In this document: positions 16,209-24,750 of the stretch, piece by piece
Position numbering within the stretch: position 1 is the stretch's first letter
How the letters are laid out: every line of letters starts with the position of its first letter
Assembly (NCBI GenBank): GCA_013416455.1
Contig: JACCES010000014.1
Span: forward strand, 61,404 to 125,403
From: Alcaligenaceae bacterium
GTDB taxonomy: Bacteria; Pseudomonadota; Gammaproteobacteria; Burkholderiales; Burkholderiaceae_B
Reading direction: 5' to 3'
DNA: 64,000 nucleotides
The notes under the pieces: generated by a model
Told to the model about the DNA's origin: nothing
The model's database searches: none
The model's input: only the letters and a program-made list of their open reading frames with translations
Translations under genes and position numbers: made by a program

Positions 16209-16919
16209 TTATTCGGCCAGCAGCAGCGCGTCGAGGTCGAGAATCGTGATCTTGCGCTGCCCGGTTTGGCGGATCCATCCGGACTCTTCAAATTCCCCCA
16301 GTCTGCGGCTGACCGTTTCGGGAGTGGTGCCCATGAACGAGGCGAGATTTTTGCGACTCATCGGCAGGCTGAAAGTGCTGGCGTTCTCTTGTTCCGCTTG
16401 GTCGGCCAGGTACTGTGCCAGACGGGCATTGATTGACGCAGTGGCAATGGCCGCGGTTTGCTTCTCGCTGGTGCCTAGGCGCCGGGACAGCTCGCCCAAT
16501 ACGTGCAGACTGATGTCCGGATATTGAAGCAAAAGCTCGCGCACGTCGGCTCGTTTGATCGTACAGACCTCCGATGACTGCATGGCTTCAGCATAGGAGT
16601 CATGCTCCGTCGACGAAAACAGGGCGAGCTCTCCCGCAAAATCGCCCGGGTTCAGGATGCGCATAAGCTGTTCCTTACCGGAGTCGGCAAGCCGATACAC
16701 TTTGACCTTACCTTTATGGACAATGAACAGCTTGTCGGAAGGGTCGCCGGCGCGATGGATGAATTGCCCGCGCTCGTAGGTGCGCATGGTTGCTTTGCCA
16801 GCAATCACCGAGAGCGCTTTGGTGGGCAGGTGGTTAAAGATCGGTACACGCGAAACGCACAAGGCGGGCACATGCTCACAGGTCGTGTGAGTAGGTTCTG
16901 AAAGAGAATCGATGTTCAT
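16209..16919 (-). CDS. Crp/Fnr-family transcription regulator
   Basis: 236 residues. The cyclic-nucleotide-binding-type beta roll (about 25-145) includes GDPSDKLFIVHKGKVKVYR and GDFAGELALFS. The dimer helix follows, then an Fnr-type HTH MSRKNLASFMGTTPETVSRR (about residues 185-205). Two N-terminal cysteines, C14 and C21, occur before the first strand; classical Fnr needs more cysteines for a 4Fe-4S cluster, so the signal is uncertain (redox, metal or ligand). Its likely targets are the four Fnr-like boxes at 4555, 4670, 19302 and 19429, which lie at class II positions. It is downstream of the metal ATPase gene and upstream of the ICMT-like and dgkA genes. Confidence 0.92.
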   Translation of the reverse strand: MNIDSLSEPTHTTCEHVPALCVSRVPIFNHLPTKALSVIAGKATMRTYERGQFIHRAGDPSDKLFIVHKGKVKVYRLADSGKEQLMRILNPGDFAGELALFSSTEHDSYAEAMQSSEVCTIKRADVRELLLQYPDISLHVLGELSRRLGTSEKQTAAIATASINARLAQYLADQAEQENASTFSLPMSRKNLASFMGTTPETVSRRLGEFEESGWIRQTGQRKITILDLDALLLAE

Positions 16920-16960
16920 GCTAGAACACTCCTGTACGGCTGAGACTGTTGAGATGAACC

Positions 16961-16980
16961 CTCCGGCGGGTTGGCCGGAG
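16961..16980. terminator. Hairpin between ATPase and Crp/Fnr genes
   Basis: CTCCGGC and GCCGGAG pair over a 6-nt loop. It could partly end transcription from the ATPase operon before the Crp/Fnr gene, but lacks a T-run in that direction, so it may be an attenuator or processing site. Confidence 0.35.
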
Positions 16981-17036
16981 TGTTGCTTTTGGCGTCAAGC
17001 TTGATTCATGTGACGGCGCTTTTACTGTCCCACGGT

Positions 17037-18944
17037 TTATGCGGCTTGGCCATCGACGCTGCGGCTTACTGTGCTATGAGAAGGCTGGGCGTTGCTGCCT
17101 CGAGCGCGATAGCGTATGAGTCTAACGGCATTGAGTGTTACCAGCAGCACACTGAGCTCATGAACCAGCATGCCCGACGCCAGGAAAATCTTGCCCAGCA
17201 GCACGCCGGCGAGCAACAGGACCACGGTACCCACCGCCAAGATGGTGTTCTGTTGCATGTTGCGTACCGTGGCTTTGGCCAGGGAATAGGCATGCGCGAA
17301 CTGATCCAGCCGGTCTGACATCAGGACAATGTCCGCGGTTTCCATAGAGATGTCGGTGCCGCCCACTCCCATGGCCAGGCCGACGTCGGCGGTGGCAAGA
17401 GCTGGGGCGTCGTTGATGCCGTCACCCACCATGGCCACTCGGTAACCCTGGCTTTTCAGCTCATTGACCCACGTCACTTTGTCCTGCGGTAGCAGTTCGG
17501 CGTGTACGGCGTCCAGGCCCAGCTCATTGCCTACCAACTGCGCCGTATGGCGGTTGTCGCCGGTCAGCATGAACGTTTTCTTCACGCCCGCCTGTCGCAA
17601 CTGTTCAATCGCAAGCTTGGCTTCGGGTTTGATCTGGTCGGCGATCGAGATAACACCTGACAGTTGCTTGTCGATGGCGATCAGCACGGCGGTATTGCCT
17701 GCTTTTTCGCGGTCGGTGGCGTAGTCTTCGATGTGCTCGTCGATGGATACGCCCTGGTCAGCCATAAGCTTGCGGTTGCCGATGGCCAGATGCTGCCTGC
17801 CCACGGTGGCGATCATGCCGCCGCCCTTGATGATGGCGACATCTTGCGGTTCTTTGGTCAACGGCAGTTCGCGTTTCCTGGCTTCGGCCACAATGGTCTG
17901 CCCCAAGTGGTGTTCCGAAACCTTCTCGGCGTCGGCCACCAGGCGCAGCAGCGTGTTGTCGTCCAGGTTCCAGCTCTTTACGTCAGTGACTTCAGGTTTG
18001 CCCTTGGTGAGCGTGCCCGTCTTGTCGAAGACGACGAGGTCAACCTTGGAGAGTTTCTCCATGATTTCGCCGCCCTTGACCAATACCCCGTTACGCGCAC
18101 CGTTACCGATGCCGGCCACCATGGATACGGGTGCCGATATAACCAGGGCGCCGGGACAGGCAATGACCAGGAAGGTCAGGGCCAGTTCGACGTTGCGTGA
18201 GAAGACGTACACCAGAATCGACATGATCACGATGGCCGGCGTGTAAATCTGGGCGAAGCGATCCAGAAACTTCTGCGTGGTGGTCTTGGATTCCTGAGCC
18301 TCTTCCACCATTTCGATGATCTTGGCAAACGTGGTGTCGTCGCCGATACGGTCGGCGGTGACTTCGATATAGCCATTGTCGATGATAGTGCCGCTGAACA
18401 CGCGGTCGCCCAGGGACTTACTAGCCGGGACGGATTCACCGGTAATGGCGGCTTCGACAATCAGTGCCTGGCCTGAAACAATGGCGCCGTCAATGGCAAC
18501 CTTTTCGCCGGAACGAATCAGTACTCTATCCCCTTTGACCACTTCATCGACGGGCAGTTTGATATGGCCTTCGGGACGAATCACGGTGGCTTCGGTCGGG
18601 GTCTGGTCGATCAGGTTACGCAGGGACGAACGCGTCTTTTCCAGGGTGCGCGATTCCAGATACGCCCCAAAAATGAAGAGGAAGGTGACAACCGCCGATT
18701 CGACGTATTCGCCGATGATCAAGGCGCCGATGACGGCGATGGTGACCAGCAGTTCAATGCTGAACGCCTTCATGCGCAAGGCCTTGAAGGCTTTGATGGC
18801 AATAAAATAGCCGGCGAACAGGGAAGACGCGATCAGGACGTAATCCTTCTCTTGCGAAAGCCCGGCGAGGTGCAATGCCAAGGCAATAAACAGCAGCAGA
18901 CCTGTGACGCCAGCGATATGGGAATTATTTATTTGTTTCATGTC
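17037..18944 (-). CDS. P1B-type heavy-metal ATPase with CPG and HH variant motifs
   Basis: 635 residues, starting MKQINNSHIAGV with CTGGAG upstream. Eight membrane helices are expected. The actuator loop has AAITGESVPASKS, the P-domain DKTGTLTKG (phosphorylated Asp near residue 308) and the hinge GDGINDAPALA. There is no N-terminal HMA domain; a separate HMA protein is encoded just upstream. Two family hallmarks are altered: the membrane metal motif is ACPGALVIS (CPG, usually CPC, CPH or SPC), and the nucleotide-binding SEHP is SEHH. All catalytic P-type motifs are otherwise intact, so it is probably active with an unusual ion preference. The metal cannot be assigned. A 5' stub of a paralogue is at 4086-4166. 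Confidence 0.9.
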   Translation of the reverse strand, partial: DMKQINNSHIAGVTGLLLFIALALHLAGLSQEKDYVLIASSLFAGYFIAIKAFKALRMKAFSIELLVTIAVIGALIIGEYVESAVVTFLFIFGAYLESRTLEKTRSSLRNLIDQTPTEATVIRPEGHIKLPVDEVVKGDRVLIRSGEKVAIDGAIVSGQALIVEAAITGESVPASKSLGDRVFSGTIIDNGYIEVTADRIGDDTTFAKIIEMVEEAQESKTTTQKFLDRFAQIYTPAIVIMSILVYVFSRNVELALTFLVIACPGALVISAPVSMVAGIGNGARNGVLVKGGEIMEKLSKVDLVVFDKTGTLTKGKPEVTDVKSWNLDDNTLLRLVADAEKVSEHHLGQTIVAEARKRELPLTKEPQDVAIIKGGGMIATVGRQHLAIGNRKLMADQGVSIDEHIEDYATDREKAGNTAVLIAIDKQLSGVISIADQIKPEAKLAIEQLRQAGVKKTFMLTGDNRHTAQLVGNELGLDAVHAELLPQDKVTWVNELKSQGYRVAMVGDGINDAPALATADVGLAMGVGGTDISMETADIVLMSDRLDQFAHAYSLAKATVRNMQQNTILAVGTVVLLLAGVLLGKIFLASGMLVHELSVLLVTLNAVRLIRYRARGSNAQPSHSTVSRSVDGQAA

Positions 18945-18979
18945 GTGCTCCAGTGCATCCGGGTTCTCAGTGTTGGATA

Positions 18980-19001
18980 TCGGCCGCACTATGGCGGCCG
19001 A
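18980..19001 (-). other. Intercistronic hairpin between HMA gene and ATPase
   Basis: TCGGCCGC and GCGGCCGA pair across a 6-nt loop in the 74-bp gap between the HMA stop and the ATPase start. The first copy has a counterpart at 4199-4227 with a compensating base-pair change. Confidence 0.55.
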
Positions 19002-19018
19002 TTCCCAATCCTTCTTGT

Positions 19019-19240
19019 TTAAGAAACCTTCTTGGACAGGACAGGGTAGCCAAGCCGTACGATGGCGTTTTCCAGCGCGTCGGCGTCGGTTTTAGAACTA
19101 TCGAATTCAGCCCGCACGCGCCCGGAGTTGAACATCACCTTGACTTCATTTACGCCGTCGACTTTCGCGACAGTATTTTCGATCTTCTTTACACAGGAAG
19201 GGCAGGTGAAGGGTTCCATGTTGAAAACGACTTTTTGCAT
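19019..19240 (-). CDS. HMA-domain metallochaperone (copy 2)
   Basis: 73 residues, a single heavy-metal-associated domain with the metal-binding FTCPSCVKKIE near residues 10-20 and the same C-terminus (LGYPVLSKKV) as the copy at 4260-4493. It starts MQKVVFNMEP at 19240. It is the first gene of an HMA-ATPase unit and most likely hands the metal to the ATPase, which has no HMA domain itself. It is controlled from a promoter with an Fnr-like box at 19302-19315. Confidence 0.9.
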   Translation of the reverse strand: MQKVVFNMEPFTCPSCVKKIENTVAKVDGVNEVKVMFNSGRVRAEFDSSKTDADALENAIVRLGYPVLSKKVS

Positions 19241-19273
19241 GATGTGCTCCTTGTTGATGAATGGATGACTTCA

Positions 19274-19315
19274 TCGTAAGGCGCAAAGACGCTTTCATCC
19301 ATTGACGGGTGACAA
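19274..19315 (-). promoter_or_regulatory. Class II Crp/Fnr-type promoter of HMA copy 2
   Basis: The 14-bp box at 19302-19315 is identical to the one at 4555-4568. The -10-like TTACGA at 19274-19279 is again exactly 22 bp away. Flanking sequence between the copies has drifted, so box and spacing are under selection or the duplication is recent. Confidence 0.6.
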
Positions 19316-19428
19316 GTTTCAGAACGGCTAGGAATCAATGGTTATGCGGGTCATTCTCATTCATGGTCTTTTTCTCAAGATCAATATTGTGAAGAGTGAA
19401 TATAAAAAATATTCCTTTTATTTGAAAG

Positions 19429-19470
19429 GTGACTGTCGTCAATTTTTTTTCCCGTGAAGCTGGGTAGCAT
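19429..19470 (+). promoter_or_regulatory. Class II Crp/Fnr-type promoter of exported protein copy 2
   Basis: GTGAC-N4-GTCAA at 19429-19442, then 22 bp, then TAGCAT at 19465-19470. The inner four bases differ by one from copy 1 while the half-sites are the same, as expected for a protein-contacted dyad. Confidence 0.6.
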
Positions 19471-19543
19471 GATTTTTGTTCACCAAATGCGTTATTAAGA
19501 AACGCATGGACGACCACTTTTCTTACTTGCTCTGGAGTTAATC

Positions 19544-20038
19544 ATGAAATCACCTTTACACCTCGTTGTTGCCGCTTTGTTGGCATTGCCCCTCAGCACC
19601 ATGGCTGGTACAGCCATGGCAGGAAACACCACGCATAGTCATGGTCATGAAGTGCATGGCACCATGGAGTTGAACCAGGGTCAGAAATGGGAGACTGATG
19701 CAGCGCTCCGCCAAGGTATGAGTGAGTTGCATCAGATCGTTTCGACGGGTCTGGACGGCGCCCACGCAAATACCTTGAAGTCAGATGACTATAAAAAAAT
19801 GTCCGGGGAGATCATGACTCAATTCACCTATATCGTCGAAAACTGTGATTTGGAGCCCGAAGCAGACACTCAACTCCACATCCTGCTGGGTAATATCATT
19901 CAAGGAGTCGAAGTCATCGAAGGCAAGGTGTCCGGCGAGCAGCCGGAAAACGGGTTGGTCAAAATGGCTGAGGCGCTGAACAGCTACGGGTTGCATTTTG
20001 ATCACCCGAACTGGGGGAATTTTGATGTTTCCCACTGA
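19544..20038 (+). CDS. Exported helical protein with His-rich N-terminus (copy 2)
   Basis: 164 residues, MKSPLHLVVAALLALPLS signal peptide, then HSHGHEVHG and a helical body nearly colinear with the copy at 4785-5279. Conserved positions include ENCDLEPEAD (one Cys) and FDHPNW at the C-terminus. CTGGAG precedes the start. It is probably a periplasmic metal-contacting or small helical-bundle protein; no haem CxxCH motif exists. Divergent from the HMA-ATPase unit with a shared control region, it should respond to the same signal. Confidence 0.8.
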   Translation: MKSPLHLVVAALLALPLSTMAGTAMAGNTTHSHGHEVHGTMELNQGQKWETDAALRQGMSELHQIVSTGLDGAHANTLKSDDYKKMSGEIMTQFTYIVENCDLEPEADTQLHILLGNIIQGVEVIEGKVSGEQPENGLVKMAEALNSYGLHFDHPNWGNFDVSH

Positions 20039-20059
20039 CCACATATAAATCTACTTTAG

Positions 20060-20096
20060 ACACCCCGATTTTGGCTACCCAGCCAAGCCGGGGTGT
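20060..20096. terminator. Hairpin terminator after exported protein copy 2
   Basis: ACACCCCG and CGGGGTGT pair, with an inner TTGGCT/AGCCAA stem, followed by TTTG. It lies between convergent genes and corresponds to the hairpin at 5304-5342. Confidence 0.65.
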
Positions 20097-20107
20097 TTGC
20101 ACATTTA

Positions 20108-20843
20108 CTAACGCATATCAAAAATCTCTTGGTGAAAGTTGTTTTTGTTCAGCCCATGTTCTGTCAACCCTTCGCGAAGCGCGCGGCTAAAACCGGCTGG
20201 ATCACAGAACCATATCGAGGCGTCTCGCCAATCCGGTATTGCAGTACGCAGCTTTCCGGTCGTCAGGCGACCATTCCGTTCAGTGATCAAGACGTGCAGC
20301 CGGATACCGGCTTGCTCGGCAAGCTGACTGAGGCGTTCGATAAACTCGCTGGCGGGTTCCGCCGTGCTGTACCAAAGGTCGATCTTGCGTCCGTCGGGCT
20401 GTACGATCAGTCGGATAATGGCCAGCACCCGGTGAGTCTTGGAGAAATGGCGATGGGGGAATTGTTTTATGAGTGCGAGAATAATCAGAATAACAGCCGC
20501 ATAGAACTGTCCACTTGTCCACTTGTTCAGGCAGACCGCGCTGGGATGTCAGTCACTCGACAAACTGGGAGCGCGGGGCTTGCGTACCTCCGGCTGGTTT
20601 GACCAACCTGCCCCAGGCCACCATCCATTTCGGCACAACTGTCCACAACCATTGAATGACGGAAACCACCAGCACAGTAATGTCCAGCCATTTGCGCAGC
20701 CGGTAGCTCTTGTTCATTCCGCCCAGAAAGGGTTCGATGGCGAAGGGGCGCAGTGCCAGTATCATGCCAACACTCATTGGCACCATGCTGAGTACCCCGG
20801 TGTAATTCACCAGGGAAGAGCGCAGCGAAAAAAAATCATAATG
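20108..20843 (-). pseudogene. Ferric-reductase-like transmembrane/flavodoxin-reductase pseudogene
   Basis: Read on the minus strand, fragments line up with one membrane flavoprotein family: FFSLRSSLVNYTGVLSM and GGMNKSYRLRKWLDIT (first helices and haem-region loops), then RGLPEQVDKWT, then FYAAVILIILALIKQF and KTHRVLAII, then a C-terminal NAD-binding piece ending SIWFCDPAGFSRALREGL. At least two frameshifts (near 20550 and 20510) separate the pieces. A large internal deletion joins HRVLAII to the C-terminal domain, and the 5' end is missing. It is dead as a reductase, although the last 106 codons stay open. Confidence 0.75.
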
Positions 20844-20883
20844 AGTCGAACGACTTCCTTGGTGAGTCTTTGGTTTTGCGCGC

Positions 20884-22098
20884 TTATGCCAGCACCCAAG
20901 CTGCCGTTGCAGTCAGCAATACCACCAAGGCGGGCGGCACGCGCCCGTAGACCAGCAGCGCAAAAGCGGCAAGCGCCAAGCCGAAATTGCTTCTGCTGTG
21001 GATGGCGCTGATCCATACCGGGTCGTATAAGGCTGATAGCAGGATACCCACCACACCGGCGTTGACCCCCGCCATCGCTGATTGCATGCCGCTGCGGTGA
21101 CGCAGCGCTTCCCAGAATGGCAAGGCCGCGATCAGCACCAATAGCGCTGGCAGAAAGATAGTGCCCAGCAGTACCAAGCCGCCCGTCCATCCGCCCAGCG
21201 CGCCATCGGCCACTGTGCCGAGATAGGCTGTAAAGGTGAACAATGGCCCCGGTACGGCTTGTGCAGCGCCGTAACCCGCAAGAAAATCGGCATTGCTGAC
21301 AAAGCCATCGGGTACGACAGTGGCCTGCAACAGCGGCAATACGACATGGCCGCCGCCGAACACCAAGGCGCCGGCGCGGTACACGCCGTCCACTAAAGCC
21401 ACCACAGATGAACCCGTGGCTAAGACCGCCAAAGGCAAGCCAATCAGCAATATGGCAAACAACAATAGTGCGGCCATGCCCAGTTTGCGCGAGACCGGGT
21501 AGAAATGGGCTTTGCTGCTGGGTACTTGCGAGATCTCCAATCGCCACCAGCCTAACAACCCCGCTGCTGCAATGGCAGCCACCTGCCCGATCACCGAGGG
21601 CAGAATCAGAGTGAGCAAGGCTGCAAGGATGGCCAGGGTGGCGCGCCCACGATCCGGACACAAGGTTTTTGCCATGCCCCATACGGCCTGTGCCACGATA
21701 GCCACCGCAACGATCTTCAGCCCCTGCACCCAGCCCGACTCAGCCAGACCCTGACACTGGGCTATGCCATAGGCGAACAAAATCAGCGCGATGGCGGATG
21801 GCAGGGTGAAGCCGGCCCATGCGGCCAGCAAGCCCGGCCATCCCGCACGTCCCAGGCCCAACGCCATGCCCACCTGGCTGCTGGCCGGTCCCGGCAGAAA
21901 CTGGCACAACGCCACCAGGTCGGAATAGCCGCGATCATCCAGCCAGCGGCGGCGCTCGACGAATTCGGTGCGGAAATAGCCCAGGTGGGCGATCGGCCCT
22001 CCGAAAGACGTCAGGCCCAGCTTGAGGAAGGCGACGAATACCTCAGTCACCGTGCCTTGGGTATTAGTTTTAAGTTCCGCATCTGTTGAATCTGTCAT
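20884..22098 (-). CDS. chrA: Chromate efflux transporter ChrA
   Basis: 404 residues of the two-domain CHR family. The N-terminal half has FLKLGLTSFGGPIAHLGYF and the FLPGPASSQVGMALG signature. The C-terminal half repeats the theme with GALVFGGGHVVLPLL and GYGAAQAVPGPLFTF. About ten membrane helices are expected. It exports chromate from the cytoplasm using the proton gradient. The start MTDSTDAELKTN at 22098 is the only good one. It is convergent with nothing functional and is followed by the ferric-reductase pseudogene. No chrB regulator is seen. Confidence 0.95.
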   Translation of the reverse strand: MTDSTDAELKTNTQGTVTEVFVAFLKLGLTSFGGPIAHLGYFRTEFVERRRWLDDRGYSDLVALCQFLPGPASSQVGMALGLGRAGWPGLLAAWAGFTLPSAIALILFAYGIAQCQGLAESGWVQGLKIVAVAIVAQAVWGMAKTLCPDRGRATLAILAALLTLILPSVIGQVAAIAAAGLLGWWRLEISQVPSSKAHFYPVSRKLGMAALLLFAILLIGLPLAVLATGSSVVALVDGVYRAGALVFGGGHVVLPLLQATVVPDGFVSNADFLAGYGAAQAVPGPLFTFTAYLGTVADGALGGWTGGLVLLGTIFLPALLVLIAALPFWEALRHRSGMQSAMAGVNAGVVGILLSALYDPVWISAIHSRSNFGLALAAFALLVYGRVPPALVVLLTATAAWVLA

Positions 22099-22166
22099 TC
22101 ACCTGTGGCCTCCTGGGAAGATTCTTCTATAACATGTGAACAATGAAAACTCTCATCGAGGCAGGA

Positions 22167-22817
22167 ATGGATAACAGAAATGGCAACCAGACTTGGCAAG
22201 AGGTTCTCGATTTCTGGTTTCCCGAGGGACGTTCGCTTCAGATTGACCCCGCGACACATAGAGATTATTGGTTCTGGCGAATGCGGGGTGGCGCAGATCG
22301 CGAGATTACGAGCCGCTTTTCGGATCTGACGGTAGAAGCTGCGGCAGGCCATCTTGATCATTGGGCATCTGAATCCGACGGAAGATTGGCGCTTATCATC
22401 GTACTCGATCAGTTTTCAAGGTCGGTGTGGAGAGACAGCGCCCGTGCCTTTGCTCAGGATACCGCCGCACTGGCCCTGGTCATGGAAGGCTTGTCGAATG
22501 GTCACTATGCGGCGCTGCCTACGCCTTGGTTCAAGATTGTTTATGGCCTGCCTCTGGGGCATTGCGAGGGGGCCAATCACCTCGACCGTCTTGATCTTCT
22601 CATCAAGCTTCGTGAAGACGTCGCAGTACAAGTGCCCGTACACCTCTTGCCGATATACCAATCTTTGGTGAAGCAGGCTTATGATGTAAGGGAGATTATT
22701 GCCGCTTTTGGACGGCATCCCCACCGCAACCAGCTTCTTGGCCGCCGATCGACTCCTGACGAAGAAACCTACATAGCTAAAAAACAGTTTCCCCATTTGC
22801 GAGCATTTCAACGCTGA
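22167..22817 (+). CDS. DUF924 family protein
   Basis: 216 residues with the family's WQEVLDFWFPEG start, LIIVLDQFSRSVWRDSARAFAQD core and the typical LPIYQSLVKQA and FGRHPHRNQLLGR motifs. DUF924 proteins are soluble, helical and TPR-like; their function is not established. I start at ATG 22167, preceded by GAGG, instead of 22143. It sits alone between the divergent chrA and the arsenic operon, so a link to metal stress is only positional. Confidence 0.85.
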   Translation: MDNRNGNQTWQEVLDFWFPEGRSLQIDPATHRDYWFWRMRGGADREITSRFSDLTVEAAAGHLDHWASESDGRLALIIVLDQFSRSVWRDSARAFAQDTAALALVMEGLSNGHYAALPTPWFKIVYGLPLGHCEGANHLDRLDLLIKLREDVAVQVPVHLLPIYQSLVKQAYDVREIIAAFGRHPHRNQLLGRRSTPDEETYIAKKQFPHLRAFQR

Positions 22818-22903
22818 TTTCTCAACCGTTCTGCCGCACCGGTAAGCTGATTAGGGAAGCTCTGAATCATCCGAGCGGTAAGCAGGCGCCCCGGTTTCGG
22901 TCG

Positions 22904-24190
22904 TCAGAAAGCCCCCAACCGCAGGGCCAGTGCAGCTAGGGTGGCAAGCAATACCGGTAGTGTCAGCACGACTCCCACCTTGAAATAGTATCCCCAGGTG
23001 ATTTTCACGCCTTTTCGAGTCAGCACGTGCAGCCATAAGAGCGTTGCCAGGCTGCCGATGGGCGTAATCTTCGGGCCGAGGTCGCTGCCGATCACGTTGG
23101 CATAAATCATGGCTTCCTTGATGGGGCCGACCGCCTGGCTGGCATCGATGGACAGTGCGCCTACCAGTACCGTGGGCATATTGTTCATGACGGAAGAAAG
23201 CAGGGCGGTCAGCAGGCCGGTGCCCAGCGTGGCGGCCCATATGCCCTGGTCCGCCATGGCATTGAGCCATCCGGCGATCATGTCGGTTAACCCGGCATTG
23301 CGCAGGCCATAGACGACCAGATACATGCCCAGCGAGAACACCACGATGGGCCAGGGAGCTTCGCGCACCACCTTGCGGATGCTGATTACATGGCTGCGCC
23401 CGGCGACCAGCAACAGGATGAGCGCGCCTGAAGCGGCAAGCGCGCTGACGGGAATACCGAAGCCTTCCAATGCGAAGAAGCTGATCAGCAGGAAAGCGAG
23501 TACATACCAGCCTGCGCGAAACGTCGCCCGATCGCGGATGGCGTCCGCCGGCGCCTTGAGCTGGCCGGCATCGTAATAGGTTGGGATGCTGTTGCGGAAG
23601 TAAGTCAACAATACGACCAAGGTTGCGGCCACGGAGACGAGGTTGACCGGCATCATGACTGCCGCGTATCGCGCAAAACTGATATCGAAGAAGTCCGCCG
23701 ATACGATATTCACCAGGTTCGAAACGATGAACGGAAGGCTAGCCGTATCGGCGATAAAGCCGGCGGCCATGACGAAAGCGAGCGTTGCCGCCGGCGTGAA
23801 ACCCAGGGCGAGCAGCATGGCCATCACGATGGGGGTCAGTATCAGCGCCGCCCCGTCGTTGGCGAAGAAGGCGGATACGGCTGCGCCAAGCAGAATGATC
23901 AGGGCGAACAGCAGCCGGCCCCGGCCCCCGCCCCAGCGCGCCACGTGCAGGGCCGCCCACTCGAAGAAACCCGCTTCGTCCAGCAGCAGGCTGATGATGA
24001 TGATGGCAATAAAGGTGCCTGTGGCGTTCCAGACGATATTCCAGACGACGGGAATATCGTTGAGGCTGACTGCGCCGAAAGCCAGTGCCAGCCCAGCGCC
24101 AAGGCTGGCGCTCCAGCCGATATTGAGACCTTTCGGTTGCCAGATGACCAGCACGATGGTGAGTAGGAAAATAAGCAGTGCGACAACCAC
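22904..24190 (-). CDS. arsB: Arsenite efflux pump ArsB
   Basis: 428 residues with about twelve membrane helices and classical ArsB motifs: [48 protein letters not shown] and [19 protein letters not shown]. It exports arsenite and antimonite by proton exchange or with an ArsA ATPase, which is absent here. The start is GTG 24190. It is the last gene of arsR-arsC-arsC-arsB. A hairpin at 24223-24240 separates it from arsC. Confidence 0.96.
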   Translation of the reverse strand: MVVALLIFLLTIVLVIWQPKGLNIGWSASLGAGLALAFGAVSLNDIPVVWNIVWNATGTFIAIIIISLLLDEAGFFEWAALHVARWGGGRGRLLFALIILLGAAVSAFFANDGAALILTPIVMAMLLALGFTPAATLAFVMAAGFIADTASLPFIVSNLVNIVSADFFDISFARYAAVMMPVNLVSVAATLVVLLTYFRNSIPTYYDAGQLKAPADAIRDRATFRAGWYVLAFLLISFFALEGFGIPVSALAASGALILLLVAGRSHVISIRKVVREAPWPIVVFSLGMYLVVYGLRNAGLTDMIAGWLNAMADQGIWAATLGTGLLTALLSSVMNNMPTVLVGALSIDASQAVGPIKEAMIYANVIGSDLGPKITPIGSLATLLWLHVLTRKGVKITWGYYFKVGVVLTLPVLLATLAALALRLGAF

Positions 24191-24222
24191 GGGGAATTCT
24201 CTTTATTTCAGGAATGGTGAAA

Positions 24223-24240
24223 CGCCGTCTTGTGACGGCG
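24223..24240 (-). other. Hairpin between arsC and arsB
   Basis: CGCCGTC-TTGT-GACGGCG is a perfect 7-bp stem and tetraloop in the 74-bp gap between arsC and arsB. There is no T-run on the coding strand, so mRNA processing or differential stability is more likely than termination. Confidence 0.45.
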
Positions 24241-24264
24241 GGCAGGGCGGTTCTAGGGGGCGCC

Positions 24265-24750
24265 TTACAGGGAAGGCGTGATATGGCTGATTCGTTCGAG
24301 TGCTTCTTTGAGCTGCGCGGGGTTGTTCTCCAGGTCTTTCAGCGGCAAGGACAGGAAGGCCTCGATGCGCGCCCTTAGAATGCGATAAGCCGTGTCGAAC
24401 GCGGCATCGATCTGGCTGTCGGTGCCGGTGGCGTGGGCTGGGTCTTCCACGCCCCAGTGGGCGCGCATGACCTGACCCAGGTAGGCGGGGCATTCTTCAC
24501 CGGCGGCGTTGGCACACACGGTGATCACGATGTCAGGCGTGGCTGGCAGGTCATCCCAGGATTTGCTTTCGTAGCCGAGCGTCGAAATGCCTTCTCGCGC
24601 CAGCAGAGCCAATGACCTTGGATGCACTTCCCCCGTGGGGCGGCTGCCGGCGCTCATCGCCCTGTAGCCCGTCGGGGCAAGGTGGTTGAAGGTGGCTTCG
24701 GCCAGAATCGAGCGGCAAGAGTTGCCGGTACACAGGAACAAGACATTCAT
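24265..24750 (-). CDS. arsC: Arsenate reductase ArsC (low-molecular-weight phosphatase type), second in operon
   Basis: 161 residues. The P-loop CTGNSCRS at residues 7-14 carries the nucleophilic Cys. A second pair, VCANAAGEEC, supplies the resolving cysteines of the thioredoxin- or mycothiol-type ArsC class. It reduces arsenate to arsenite for export. The ATG overlaps the stop of the preceding arsC by 4 bp. The two ArsC proteins differ clearly, so they are not a recent tandem copy. Confidence 0.93.
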   Translation of the reverse strand: MNVLFLCTGNSCRSILAEATFNHLAPTGYRAMSAGSRPTGEVHPRSLALLAREGISTLGYESKSWDDLPATPDIVITVCANAAGEECPAYLGQVMRAHWGVEDPAHATGTDSQIDAAFDTAYRILRARIEAFLSLPLKDLENNPAQLKEALERISHITPSL

